Below are positions 1 to 8,561 of a DNA stretch of 26,432 nucleotides, piece after piece. Position 1 is the first letter of the stretch. Every line of letters begins with the position of its first letter. The DNA is from an uncultured Prevotella sp. (GTDB lineage: Bacteria; Bacteroidota; Bacteroidia; Bacteroidales; Bacteroidaceae), in contig CAJPPF010000013.1 of NCBI GenBank assembly GCA_905372445.1, positions 1 to 26,432 of the forward strand, written 5' to 3'. The translations under genes were made by a program, and so were the position numbers. Under the pieces are notes generated by a model, which was given only the letters and a program-made list of their open reading frames with translations, was not told the origin of the DNA and ran no database searches.

Positions 1-3
1 GTG

Positions 4-388
4 AACAATGTCAACAAAAAGGCTATTCTGACCACACATACAGCCGATATTTGCCGACGCGTTATCGTTCATTGACAAAAAACGCTTATTTTCGGCATTA
101 CACACAAGACACTGGTAATAAGCAAGATAGAATGTTATGATGTCTAAAATAAGACGAATCAGTTTCAAGAACCGCTGCTTCTTGAGTCTAATACCTTCGT
201 TTCTTGCCAAGAAAACCACCGCTTTCAGCCTCAAGAACCGCCGCTTTTTGAACGAAAAAGCATGGAATTAGCCGGTTTTCAGCTATTGTCGGTTCTCGAA
301 GACATGGTTTTATGCCATACTGACTTGGCAAATCACTATCTTTGGTTTTCTATTTCGCAAAAAAGTACGAAGATGATTTTTATTTACA
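4..388 (+). repeat. Interspersed ~390-bp non-coding repeat, copy 1
   Basis: This block matches 13147-13543 (direct) and 25938-26325 (inverted) along its whole length. Shared landmarks in order are GTCAACAAAAAGGC, CAGCCGATATTTGCCG, AAACGCTTATTTTCG, ACGAATCAGTTT, four tandem 22-bp units at 167-188, 189-210, 211-232 and 233-254, AAAGCATGGAATTA, GGTTTTATGCCAT, GACTTGGCAAATC and a right edge at GATGATTTTT-TTTACA. The units share AAGAACCGC near their start and TTCTTG at bases 13-18, so individual units can fold as CAAGAA/TTCTTG hairpins. No convincing reading frame runs through all copies. The left edge may extend beyond the window. Confidence 0.85.
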
Positions 389-578
389 ATATACCAGTTC
401 TGGATAATACAGAATATCGCTGTGACGTTGTCTTTGCCAATTATATTTTATGTGTTTTGCAGGCTCATTGCTTTTCATACATAAAGATACAAATATATAG
501 CGCGATGCTCAGATTTGCAAGCCACTTCTTATCCTTAACCGGCGTCTTGACGCAATAAATGAAAAAACGCATAATTTC
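389..578. other. Non-coding spacer between repeat copy 1 and the kinase promoter
   Basis: No credible gene is visible. Short frames here have no start context, no homology I recognise and no counterpart in the other repeat copies. It holds a candidate leftward promoter (490-520) and a small GCGTC/GACGC hairpin at 542-553 with no T-run. Confidence 0.5.
490..520 (-). promoter_or_regulatory. Candidate leftward Bacteroidota promoter
   Basis: On the minus strand TATATTTG (490-497) fits the -7 consensus TAnnTTTG, and TTG (518-520) lies 20 nt upstream. Transcription would start near 482 and run leftward through repeat copy 1 toward the window edge. The match is good but the motif is short, and no gene on this strand is visible in the window. 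Confidence 0.4.
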
Positions 579-610
579 TTTGGTGATTAAGATAAATAGT
601 CGTATTTTTG
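579..610 (+). promoter_or_regulatory. Promoter of the nucleoside kinase gene
   Basis: TTTG at 579-582 and TATTTTTG at 603-610 are separated by 20 nt, an exact fit to the Bacteroidota primary sigma factor pattern. Transcription would begin around 616-618. This rules out the TTG at 608 as the start codon and supports the ATG at 635. Confidence 0.75.
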
Positions 611-634
611 CAAGTAAGATATCTTTTTTACATT

Positions 635-2311
635 ATGCTACAAATTCGTTGCAAAAACAACATGGTAACCAAGAGTTTCCATGAAGGAACTACTCTTTTA
701 GACATATTTAAGGACTTCCCGGAAATCGATCTAAAGTATCCTGTAATCTCAGCCAAGGTCAACAACGTATCTCAAGGACTTAAATTCCGTGTCTATCAAA
801 ACCGTGATGTTGAATTTGTTGATATCACCGACCAAAGCGGCATGCGGGTATATATACGCTCACTATGCTTCGTTCTCTACAAGGCTGCACAGGATGTCTT
901 CCCCGGCAGCAAGCTGTTCGTAGAGCATCCGCTGTCAGGAGGCTACTATTGCAACTTCAAGAAACAAAACGGCAAGGGTCTGGAGGAAGGCGACATCGAA
1001 AAGATAAAGCAACAAATGCAGGAGGTGACAGCCGAAAACATGGATTTCCATCGCATTGAAGCTACAACGGAAGACGCCATACGCATATTCCGCGAGCGCG
1101 GTTTCCAAGACAAAGTGAAGCTCCTTGAGACTTCCGGACAGATATACAGCGACTATTATACCCTTGGCGACACTGCCGACTACTACTACGGCTGTCTGGT
1201 GCCATCAACGGGATACCTGACTCTGTGGGATCTCATACCCTACGAGAAAGGTATGCTACTGCAGATTCCCGACATGCGCAACCCGGAAAAGATTGCCAAG
1301 TTCATACCACAGCCGAGCGCCTACGATATCTTCTCAGAGAACGTGAAATGGAACATTATCATGCGCCAGTCGAACGTAGGCGACTTGAACAAACAGTGTA
1401 TTAAGGGGCATGCGTCGGAACTCATACAGGTAAGTGAGGCTTTGCAGGAGAAGAAAATAGTGCAGATAGCGGAAGAGATAGAACGCCGCTACAACAATCC
1501 GCACAACCCCACACGACTGGTACTCATCACCGGTCCGTCAAGTTCAGGAAAGACAACCTTCTGTAAGCGACTGTCGATACAGCTCCTTGCTTGTGGTCTG
1601 CGACCGATGTCATTCTCAACCGACGACTATTTCGTGAACCGCGTAGACACGCCGAAGCTGCCTAATGGCGACTACGACTTCGAGAATATCGCTGCCGTAG
1701 ACACGGAACTTATGGCGGAACATCTGCACCGGTTGATGCAAGGCGAGAAAGTGGAAGTGCCGGAATATAACTTCACGACGGGCAAACGTGAGTATAACGG
1801 CAAGAAACTACAACTGACCGACAACCGCGTGCTTATAATAGAAGGCATACACGCATTGAATCCTAAGGTGACAAAGAATATCGACGACCGGCTGAAGTAT
1901 AAGATATACATATCAACACTGACGACAGTGTCGCTCGACGAGCACAACTGGATCCCTACACGCGACAACCGACTGCTGCGCCGCATCATACGCGATTACA
2001 ACAAAGGTGCATTCACCGCACGCGAGACCATAGCACAATGGAAGAACGTATGCGACAGTGAAGATAAGTGGATAACACCTTATCAGGAAGATGCTGACGT
2101 GATGTTCAACTCTGCACTGAACATCGAGTTTGCCGTTCTGCGCAATCACGCCGAACCAATACTCTCGTCAGTGCCACGCAACTGTGATGAATATCAGGAG
2201 GCACAGCGACTGCTTAAGTTCATTCATTACTTCATACCGGTAAGCGACAAAGAGATTCCACCGACATCAATCATGCGAGAGTTCGTCGGAGGTTCAAGTT
2301 TCAAATACTGA
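635..2311 (+). CDS. TGS/SAD-domain nucleoside kinase (uridine kinase-like)
   Basis: A 558-residue cytoplasmic protein. Residues ~1-60 look like a TGS domain, and ~60-220 resemble the second additional domain of threonyl-tRNA synthetase (HPLSGGYYCNF, then FHRIEATTEDA). The C-terminal half is a P-loop kinase of the uridine kinase/phosphoribulokinase family: Walker A GPSSSGKT at ~300-307, the uridine-kinase-like TDDYF at 329-333, and IEGIHALNP further on. The family is common in Bacteroidota and annotated as nucleoside kinase, expected to phosphorylate uridine/cytidine in pyrimidine salvage; its ThrRS-like front half has no settled role. The ATG at 635 was chosen because the promoter -7 element ends at 610. 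It appears monocistronic. Substrate is inferred from the family only. Confidence 0.88.
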   Translation: MLQIRCKNNMVTKSFHEGTTLLDIFKDFPEIDLKYPVISAKVNNVSQGLKFRVYQNRDVEFVDITDQSGMRVYIRSLCFVLYKAAQDVFPGSKLFVEHPLSGGYYCNFKKQNGKGLEEGDIEKIKQQMQEVTAENMDFHRIEATTEDAIRIFRERGFQDKVKLLETSGQIYSDYYTLGDTADYYYGCLVPSTGYLTLWDLIPYEKGMLLQIPDMRNPEKIAKFIPQPSAYDIFSENVKWNIIMRQSNVGDLNKQCIKGHASELIQVSEALQEKKIVQIAEEIERRYNNPHNPTRLVLITGPSSSGKTTFCKRLSIQLLACGLRPMSFSTDDYFVNRVDTPKLPNGDYDFENIAAVDTELMAEHLHRLMQGEKVEVPEYNFTTGKREYNGKKLQLTDNRVLIIEGIHALNPKVTKNIDDRLKYKIYISTLTTVSLDEHNWIPTRDNRLLRRIIRDYNKGAFTARETIAQWKNVCDSEDKWITPYQEDADVMFNSALNIEFAVLRNHAEPILSSVPRNCDEYQEAQRLLKFIHYFIPVSDKEIPPTSIMREFVGGSSFKY

Positions 2312-2554
2312 AAACAGAATGCCAGTCGGCGTCCGACAGCGGATAGCTCCCGGCATTATTATTGTATCGCTCTGTGCATACAACACTGACTAAGGGTTGA
2401 ATGGCATGGCAGCAGCTTCCTGCAATCACTCGGCGGAGTGTGGCTCCATGTCTGCACGAAAAAACCAGTCTGGACAGACAACGACTGAATAAAGCCAACA
2501 TCAGGATAAATCGACTGATAACATATATAACTCACAAACCAACCTATAACATTT

Positions 2555-5128
2555 ATGAAATCCAAATTACTTCTTGCAGCATTGATGCTCACGGCTACAG
2601 GTTCAAACGCGCAGGTCGCCACACCAACCATGGGCTGGAGCTCATGGAACACATTTGCAGTGAACATATCTGAAGATATCATCAAAGGTCAGGCTGACGC
2701 AATGGTCAATCAAGGTCTCAAGGATGCGGGCTACGAATACATAAACATCGACGACGGTTTCCAATACGGACGCACCGACGACGGGAAAGTGAGGATACAT
2801 CCGAAGCGTTTCCCTAACGGTCTGTTGGTTGTCAGCGACTACATACACTCGAAAGGGCTGAAAGCAGGTATCTACAGCGATGCCGGCGACTGCACGTGCG
2901 GAAGCATGGGCAGTGGCGACGTGCAGAACACCAACGTGGGATTCTACGGGCATGAGCAGAAAGACGCCGACTTCTATTTCATAGAAAACAACTTCGACTT
3001 CATAAAGGTCGACTATTGTGGCGGCATACACCTTGGCATCAACGAGAAAGAACAGTACAGCAAAATATCGCAAGCCATCAAGAACACCGGCAAGGACGTA
3101 CGCTATAACCTCTGCCGATGGGCTTATCCCGGCACATGGTGCAGCGACATCTCCACCTCATGGCGCACCACAGGCGACATATACAACGGCTGGGAATCGA
3201 TAAGGGACATCATCGACGAGAACCTATACCTGTCAGCCTATTGCCGTAACGGGGCTTACAACGACATGGATATGCTTGAGGTGGGACGCTCATTGTCACC
3301 TGAGGAAGACCAGACACACTTCGGAATGTGGTGTATCATGGCAAGTCCGCTACTCATAGGCTGCAACATGGAAACAATAAAGCCTGCCGCACTGTCGCTG
3401 CTGAAGAACAAGGAGCTGATCGCCCTGAATCAAGACCCGCTGGGACTGCAGGCTTATGTCGTTCAGCATTTCGGAGAGACTTATGTTCTTGCTAAGGACA
3501 TTCTCAACCTGCACGGCACGACAAGAGCCGTAGCATTGTATAATCCGTCGGACAAGGAAGCCACGATTACCATTACAGCAAGCGAGCTCGACCTTGCCGG
3601 TAAGGCTACCGTGCGCAACCTTATCAGCCACGAGGACATTATAAAAAACGAGGACTTCACAGCAATGACCATGAAAGTGCCTGCTCATGGCACACGCTTT
3701 CTACGCATAGACGCCGAGCGACGCATAGACCGTTACGTATATGAGGCAGAGACAGCCTACCTTAGTGAGTATCAGGAAATCTACAACAACGTGTCTGCAG
3801 GCACTGCCATCTATCAGTCGTCAGCGTCGGCTCATGGAGGCAAATATGCAGGATGGCTCGGCAACAAGGCAAGTAATGACATTCAGTGGCAGGATGTATA
3901 TGTAGAGGAAGGGGGCGAATATATGCTTCATTTCAAGGTTGCCACTCAGGAGAGCCGCTCTTTCAAAGTCAATGTAAACGGTGTGGATAACGGCACAATC
4001 ACAGCGCAGACCAACGGCTGGGAGGCGTTTGAAGAATACAACACGATTGTCAATCTCAAAGCAGGCTCAAACATCATACGTCTATATAGCGGCTCTGGCT
4101 GGATGCCAAACATTGACTGTATGATGATAGAGAAAGCCGGTAGCACCTCAATCATCAACCGCCAACTTGCTGAATATGCGGCTCGCCTGAAAGATGCTGC
4201 AGAGACTACGGGGCTGAAAAATAAAGCCGGCGAACTCATTGCGCTCTGCGAGGGCAAACTATGTATTGACGAGAAGAAGGCATTAATCAACGAGATGAAC
4301 GCATTAATGGATGTCATCGTTCAGGTGGGCAACGTATGCACCGACTTCGCGAAATGGAAGAACAACGCACAACAGAACATCAGCCGAATTGCAGACAATG
4401 AAGCGCTGACCACATTTGCAGAGATGATTCCGTTAACAGAAACAGCCATCGATGCAGCCGACAACTTCACAACAGCCAACAAAGCCTTGGAAAGTTTCAA
4501 GACAGCATACAAAGCGTTTCTTAAGAACAGCGATGTGAAGCCTATGGAAGGTCAGGCGCTCGATATGTCATACCTCATAATCAACTTCGATTGCTCTGCC
4601 GGCAACGGTTGGAACGGTCAGCCGATATATCGCTCCGGATGCGGACAGGAAGATGATAAGACGTTCGACATGAACCAGACTCTCACCGACATGAAGCCAG
4701 GCGTATACACTATTAGGTGCAATGCCTTTTATCGCATTGGCGACAACGACGGCGGCGCGGCGTATAAAGCAGGCACGGAAGTGATTCCTACCGTATTCTA
4801 CGCCAACAACAAGAGCACAAAAGTGAAGTCGCTATATTCGGAAGAATGGAAGGAGGCAGGCGAATACAGCGGTATGGACAACCTCAACGGCTACCCTCAC
4901 AGCATGCACGCTGCCGCTCTGCTCTTTGCTGAAGGACGTTACGAGAACAAAATCGAACTGCGACTGGATGCCAAGAGCAATATAAAGATAGGTCTGAAAT
5001 GCAACGAGAACAAACGTCGCAGCTGGTGCTGTTTTGACAATTTCAGCATCGAATACAAACCTCTGCTCCAGACAACAGGCATTGCGACGGCAGAAAAAAC
5101 TATCAGCAATGCGAATGTACCTTTATAA
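2555..5128 (+). CDS. Secreted GH27 alpha-galactosidase with CBM-like and C-terminal beta domains
   Basis: 857 residues, with a Sec signal peptide (MKSKLLLAALMLTATGSNAQ). Residues ~22-390 are a GH27 catalytic TIM barrel plus its beta domain: TPTMGWSSWNTF at the start, INIDDGF, nucleophile D153 in FIKVDYCGG, and acid/base D239 in YNDMDMLEVG. It should release terminal alpha-1,6-linked galactose from galacto-oligosaccharides, galactomannan or glycoconjugates. Residues ~393-525 form a CBM6/35-like beta-sandwich (YVYEAETAYLSE, then NIIRLYSGSGW, DCMMIEKAG), followed by a helical stretch (~530-660) and another beta-rich domain (~670-845). It ends abruptly at NANVPL, where related exported proteins carry a sorting tail; the tail appears just downstream out of frame. 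The 243-bp upstream spacer shows no clear promoter. Confidence 0.92.
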   Translation: MKSKLLLAALMLTATGSNAQVATPTMGWSSWNTFAVNISEDIIKGQADAMVNQGLKDAGYEYINIDDGFQYGRTDDGKVRIHPKRFPNGLLVVSDYIHSKGLKAGIYSDAGDCTCGSMGSGDVQNTNVGFYGHEQKDADFYFIENNFDFIKVDYCGGIHLGINEKEQYSKISQAIKNTGKDVRYNLCRWAYPGTWCSDISTSWRTTGDIYNGWESIRDIIDENLYLSAYCRNGAYNDMDMLEVGRSLSPEEDQTHFGMWCIMASPLLIGCNMETIKPAALSLLKNKELIALNQDPLGLQAYVVQHFGETYVLAKDILNLHGTTRAVALYNPSDKEATITITASELDLAGKATVRNLISHEDIIKNEDFTAMTMKVPAHGTRFLRIDAERRIDRYVYEAETAYLSEYQEIYNNVSAGTAIYQSSASAHGGKYAGWLGNKASNDIQWQDVYVEEGGEYMLHFKVATQESRSFKVNVNGVDNGTITAQTNGWEAFEEYNTIVNLKAGSNIIRLYSGSGWMPNIDCMMIEKAGSTSIINRQLAEYAARLKDAAETTGLKNKAGELIALCEGKLCIDEKKALINEMNALMDVIVQVGNVCTDFAKWKNNAQQNISRIADNEALTTFAEMIPLTETAIDAADNFTTANKALESFKTAYKAFLKNSDVKPMEGQALDMSYLIINFDCSAGNGWNGQPIYRSGCGQEDDKTFDMNQTLTDMKPGVYTIRCNAFYRIGDNDGGAAYKAGTEVIPTVFYANNKSTKVKSLYSEEWKEAGEYSGMDNLNGYPHSMHAAALLFAEGRYENKIELRLDAKSNIKIGLKCNENKRRSWCCFDNFSIEYKPLLQTTGIATAEKTISNANVPL

Positions 5129-5178
5129 AGTATAACTACAGAGGTATAGTTATTGCGCAAGAAAAGAAAATAATCTGA
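5122..5178 (+). pseudogene. Out-of-frame remnant of a YNxxG sorting tail of the GH27 enzyme
   Basis: Reading from 5122 in a frame shifted relative to the GH27 gene gives FIKYNYRGIVIAQEKKII before TGA at 5176-5178. YNYRGIVIA matches the pattern of in-window tails such as IYNLSGQRIA (gene at 20923-21519). One extra base near 5120-5122 would join the two frames. It is either a natural frameshift that truncates the tail, a sequencing error, or coincidence. Confidence 0.45.
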
Positions 5179-5188
5179 TAAGAAAAAG

Positions 5189-5225
5189 GCGGTCGGTAGT
5201 ATTCCATAAAATAACTACCGACCGC
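5189..5225 (+). terminator. Terminator after the GH27 gene
   Basis: A perfect 12-bp stem, GCGGTCGGTAGT (5189-5200) with ACTACCGACCGC (5214-5225), has a 13-nt loop and is followed by TTT. It lies 60 bp after the GH27 stop and separates it from the next promoter. Confidence 0.85.
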
Positions 5226-5275
5226 TTTCCCTATCACACTGTAGGGATTTCCCCCGACGGTTTAGGATAAACCAT

Positions 5276-5306
5276 TTTGCATATTGTCCTCCATGTTGTA
5301 ACTTTG
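5276..5306 (+). promoter_or_regulatory. Promoter of the small lipoprotein gene
   Basis: TTTG (5276-5279) and TAACTTTG (5299-5306) are separated by 19 nt, matching the Bacteroidota promoter pattern. It lies right after the GH27 terminator, so the lipoprotein gene is its own transcription unit. Start near 5312-5314. Confidence 0.75.
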
Positions 5307-5354
5307 CTGCAAGAAATACAACAAGAGATTCTACAATATAAAATAATGTTGCTT

Positions 5355-5960
5355 ATGAAAACGAATAAATTTTACTCAATGGTTACAACCCTGATGGTTG
5401 TCCTTAGCGCACTTATGCTCACCTCATGCACAGAGGATCAGATGATAGGAATGACACTCCAAGGCACATGGGTGGGCAATATGTACACTGTGAACACATG
5501 GAACGGCAATACATACAAAGCCTCCGAGTCGGAGATAACCTTCACAACCGACCCTTTCCGCAGCACAAAGGGCACCGGATACTGGATTGACTACTACAGC
5601 GGATACAGTTGGGATTATGTAGCAAACCACATACGTTGGGAGGTACGCAACACTGATCTCTACATATATTTCATGAACGATGGCGGCTTTGTAGTCCTCA
5701 CCGACTACAGAGTAAGCAACAATCGTTTCGAAGGTTACATCTACGACGACAATAGCAATCCGCTCTACTTCTCGCTGCGTAAGGTTTACGACAGTAGCAA
5801 CAACAGTTGGGACGACTATAACTACGGCTGGGGATACTGGAGCGAAGAGGTCTACTACTTTGCAAAAGCCAACGAGGCAAAGGCATCAATAGAAGGCGTA
5901 AGCATGATAGAGGATACAGAGAAACCGGTTCGGCACATCATAATGAATACAGAAAAATAA
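5355..5960 (+). CDS. Lipoprotein of unknown function
   Basis: 201 residues from the ATG at 5355; the ATG at 5346 would add only MLL. The N-terminus MKTNKFYSMV is followed by a hydrophobic stretch and the lipobox LMLTSC, making Cys25 the lipidated residue, so it should be anchored in a membrane facing the periplasm or the cell surface. The mature part is beta-strand-like and very rich in Tyr, Trp, Asn and Gly (LQGTWVGNMY, WDDYNYGWGYW). The opening LQGTWVG is reminiscent of lipocalin-like or META-like barrel lipoproteins, which often begin with a G-x-W motif, but I do not recognise the family. It has its own promoter and no operon partner. A charged tail (EDTEKPVRHIIMNTEK) ends the protein. Confidence 0.75.
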   Translation: MKTNKFYSMVTTLMVVLSALMLTSCTEDQMIGMTLQGTWVGNMYTVNTWNGNTYKASESEITFTTDPFRSTKGTGYWIDYYSGYSWDYVANHIRWEVRNTDLYIYFMNDGGFVVLTDYRVSNNRFEGYIYDDNSNPLYFSLRKVYDSSNNSWDDYNYGWGYWSEEVYYFAKANEAKASIEGVSMIEDTEKPVRHIIMNTEK

Positions 5961-6045
5961 AAGCCGAAAGGTGATATAATTCTTAAATATTGGTGTCCGG
6001 TAAACAAATTATAGCGATGAATCGAGTAGGATGAAAACTCGAGAA

Positions 6046-6262
6046 ACATGATTTATCACGTTCCGCAATCCTCTGGGAAACAGGCAATCCGGCAGGTGTA
6101 GGGGCGTGATTTATCACGTTCCGCCTGTTGCAATGGGTTCATTTTGTGGTGTGGAAACGATTATTTCTTTTCACGGAGGGAGGCGGAACGTGATAAATCA
6201 CGCCCTTACAGCTGACGCGCTTGTTTTCTTGGCGAGACGGAACATGATAAATCATGCCCCTA
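6046..6262. repeat. Four palindromic GTGATTTATCAC elements in nested inverted array
   Basis: Four ~27-bp elements share the near-palindrome CGTGATTTATCACG: 6046-6066 and 6098-6124 in one orientation, 6182-6208 and 6236-6262 in the other. The inner pair (GTAGGGGCGTGATTT.. and ..AAATCACGCCCTTAC) can pair over about 25 bp with a ~57-nt loop, and the outer pair wraps around it. No gene is seen in the 389-bp spacer 5961-6349; it also separates the plus-strand lipoprotein gene from the convergent GH92 gene. A fifth element is at 26335-26361, so this is a dispersed REP-like family. Confidence 0.8.
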
Positions 6263-6349
6263 CGGCTGGCGTGTGCCGGTTGTTTTATGCAATGCTTATC
6301 CCTAACTGGGGATTAAGGAACATCTGAAAACCGAAGCTCTCCGATTTTA

Positions 6350-8452
6350 TTATTCAAGTACGAACTTCAGTTCCCCACCCTTCATTATGTCTGCGTGGCG
6401 AAGAGTGAATCCTTTCTGCAACCTTCCATTAAGATATACCGCCTTGACCTTTGTGAAAGGATAGCACGTTATGTCGCGTGTGATATGCAGTTGCCTTCCG
6501 TTGGCGAGTTGCAGCGTTGCCTCTGCGTAGGCTGGAGGCAGCACGTAGTAATAGTCCTGTCCTGCATTAGGGAATAAGCCCAAACCTGTGAAGACATACC
6601 ATGAGCCCATAGCTCCGGAGTCTTCGTTATCACAGAATCCGTTCTCAAGCGAGTAGTTTTTCTGCCTCAGCATCGACACATACTTTGCCGACAGTTCCGG
6701 ACGACCGCAGTGATGAAAGATGAAAGGAGAGAGGAATCCCGGCTCGTTCCATAGCGCAATGAGTTCATGATTGAAGCCGTACTCAAGGCGTCGTATCATC
6801 TCATCGCGTCCACCGCACAGCGATATAAGGCGTTCAAAGTTGTGAGGAATGAAAAGCGAATATGTCCACGAGTTGCCCTCGTAGAAATATTCGACCCATG
6901 AGGCATAACTTTTACGCACCGGTATGTCAATGAATCTGCCGTCCTCCTTTCGCGGCACGATGAAACCACGAAACTCCGCATTCTCATCTTTCTGCTCAGG
7001 GTTGAAGAGTTTCGTCCAACTCTTGGAGCGCTCCTGCATCTTATCGGCAAAGGATTTATCGCCCATTATCATTGCAACCTCATAGGCGCAATAGTCGTTA
7101 TAGGCGTACTCCAAAGCATTGGAACACGCCATGATGCCGCCATTCTCGGGCTGCCATCCCAAACGAAGATATTCAGGCGAGCGGCGCGACAACGCATAGT
7201 CCTTCACATAGGCATAAGCCTTCTTATAGTCGACGCCTTTTATGCCTTTCACCATTGCGTCGGCAATGATATTCGTGTTGTCGTCGCCACCCTGACGCTC
7301 TGCCCAATCGAGGGCAGCGGTGAATGTAGGGTTACACACTCCGTCGCTCTCGTAGCGATTAATGAACGAGGTAATCGTGCGAGCCACAAACTGTTCGTCA
7401 AGCAACGTCATCAGCGGATACTTCGTGCGCCAGGTGTCCCAGACACAGTAATGGTCGTCGTAGTTCTCGCCCAACCAACGCGGATTGTCGTCAGCACGGT
7501 CGCGGGGCATCACATGTGAGAAGTATAGACTGGTATAAAACAGTTCAGCCTCCTCGTCAGTCTGCGCATCAATTTTTATACGTCCAAGTGTGTTGTTCCA
7601 TGCCTGTCGTCCATTCTCTGCAACGGTGGCAAAGTCCTTGCCATCAGTCTCCTCACGGAGAAAACGCTTGGCGTTGTCCACGCTGCGCAGCGACACGGCA
7701 ATACGCACGTCAGCGACATTCACTTCAACAGGAATCTTTGCATACTTCCGCGTCTTCACACGACCGTTGTCATAGGCTGTTTGCTGAATCTGTGCCTTGC
7801 TGAAATCGACATTGTCGGAACTCATTGCAAAGTACACACGGTATGAATCAGCCGATCCGAAGCCGCCCATATACTCTCCGTATCCGGTAATAAGCCGCTC
7901 CGTAGGGTCGTATTTTATCTCCCCTCCGAGATAGCGACCGTTGATAGCAGGATAGACATGCTCCGGAATGTTATGGCAGATGTCGAGCAACAACGACGCA
8001 GTGCTGTCAGCCACATATCGTGCAGGATAAGTAAGTCGGTACAGTGCAGCATGGTGCGTGGGGGTAATCTCTACGAGCACTCCGTAGCGTTTCAGTCGTA
8101 CCTTATAATAATAAGGTGTAGCCTGTTCCTCCGACTTGTCAGAATCATGCCCTGCTTCGTCGGATGTAAAGGTGGCAGTCTGTGGCGACAACAACAACTG
8201 CCCGTAGCGTCCCCAGCCAGTACCCTGCACATGCAACTGCGAGAAGCCGCGAATGGGTTGGCGCTCGTCGTAGCCGTCCTGTCCGCCATTCGGTGTGTCG
8301 GGACTCGGGTTTATACTGCCGTGGGGTAACTGAGGACCAATGACACAGTTTGAATTGCCCTTCTGCCCCATAGACATATTCACTTTCTCAACCTGCGCAT
8401 TGCCGACGGCAACACCGGCAGAGAGAAGTAATAATAGAAGAAATCGATTCAT
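6350..8452 (-). CDS. Exported GH92 glycosidase (divergent alpha-mannosidase)
   Basis: 700 residues with a signal peptide (MNRFLLLLLLSAGVAVGNAQ). The GH92 fold is recognised from GFSQLHVQGTGWG (equivalent to the GFSHTHLSGTG motif), CVWDTWRTKYPLM, EGNSWTYSLFIPHN with the probable general acid E525, and NEDSGAMGSWYVFTGLG at ~609-625. GH92 enzymes are calcium-dependent exo-alpha-mannosidases acting on alpha-1,2/1,3/1,4 or phospho-linked mannose. This copy is divergent: it starts without VNPFIGT, lacks contiguous GNEPSHH, and has NEDSGAMGSW where the second GH92 in this window has NDDCGQMSAW, so the linkage may differ. It lies 109 bp downstream of the beta-barrel gene, with a hairpin between them; its own promoter is not obvious. 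Confidence 0.88.
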   Translation of the reverse strand: MNRFLLLLLLSAGVAVGNAQVEKVNMSMGQKGNSNCVIGPQLPHGSINPSPDTPNGGQDGYDERQPIRGFSQLHVQGTGWGRYGQLLLSPQTATFTSDEAGHDSDKSEEQATPYYYKVRLKRYGVLVEITPTHHAALYRLTYPARYVADSTASLLLDICHNIPEHVYPAINGRYLGGEIKYDPTERLITGYGEYMGGFGSADSYRVYFAMSSDNVDFSKAQIQQTAYDNGRVKTRKYAKIPVEVNVADVRIAVSLRSVDNAKRFLREETDGKDFATVAENGRQAWNNTLGRIKIDAQTDEEAELFYTSLYFSHVMPRDRADDNPRWLGENYDDHYCVWDTWRTKYPLMTLLDEQFVARTITSFINRYESDGVCNPTFTAALDWAERQGGDDNTNIIADAMVKGIKGVDYKKAYAYVKDYALSRRSPEYLRLGWQPENGGIMACSNALEYAYNDYCAYEVAMIMGDKSFADKMQERSKSWTKLFNPEQKDENAEFRGFIVPRKEDGRFIDIPVRKSYASWVEYFYEGNSWTYSLFIPHNFERLISLCGGRDEMIRRLEYGFNHELIALWNEPGFLSPFIFHHCGRPELSAKYVSMLRQKNYSLENGFCDNEDSGAMGSWYVFTGLGLFPNAGQDYYYVLPPAYAEATLQLANGRQLHITRDITCYPFTKVKAVYLNGRLQKGFTLRHADIMKGGELKFVLE

Positions 8453-8526
8453 AGATGTTGTATGTGTAACTCTTATTCAACAGATATCCGTCGACAGCGG
8501 GCGGAAGTATGATTTCACATTATACA

Positions 8527-8557
8527 ATTATTCCCCCTGATAAAGAGGGGGAATAAT
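8527..8557 (-). terminator. Hairpin terminator between beta-barrel gene and GH92
   Basis: Perfect 12-bp stem, ATTATTCCCCCT (8527-8538) with AGGGGGAATAAT (8546-8557), loop of 7. It begins a few bases past the stop codon of the beta-barrel gene on the minus strand. The following T-run is weak, so it might only partly stop transcription into the GH92 gene. Confidence 0.7.
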
Positions 8558-8561
8558 CGTT

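Noticed and set aside
167..254. CRISPR-like array in the 22-bp tandem units
   Set aside because: The units are directly contiguous with no spacers, only four in number, imperfect, and repeat in the same form at three loci. No cas gene is present.
608..634. TTG at 608 as start of the nucleoside kinase
   Set aside because: It lies inside the -7 promoter element (603-610) and so upstream of the expected transcript start.
6098..6124. CRP-type operator in the GTGAT-ATCAC palindrome
   Set aside because: The spacing between half sites is four bases rather than six, the elements lie between convergent gene ends rather than at promoters, and they are embedded in a longer conserved repeat.
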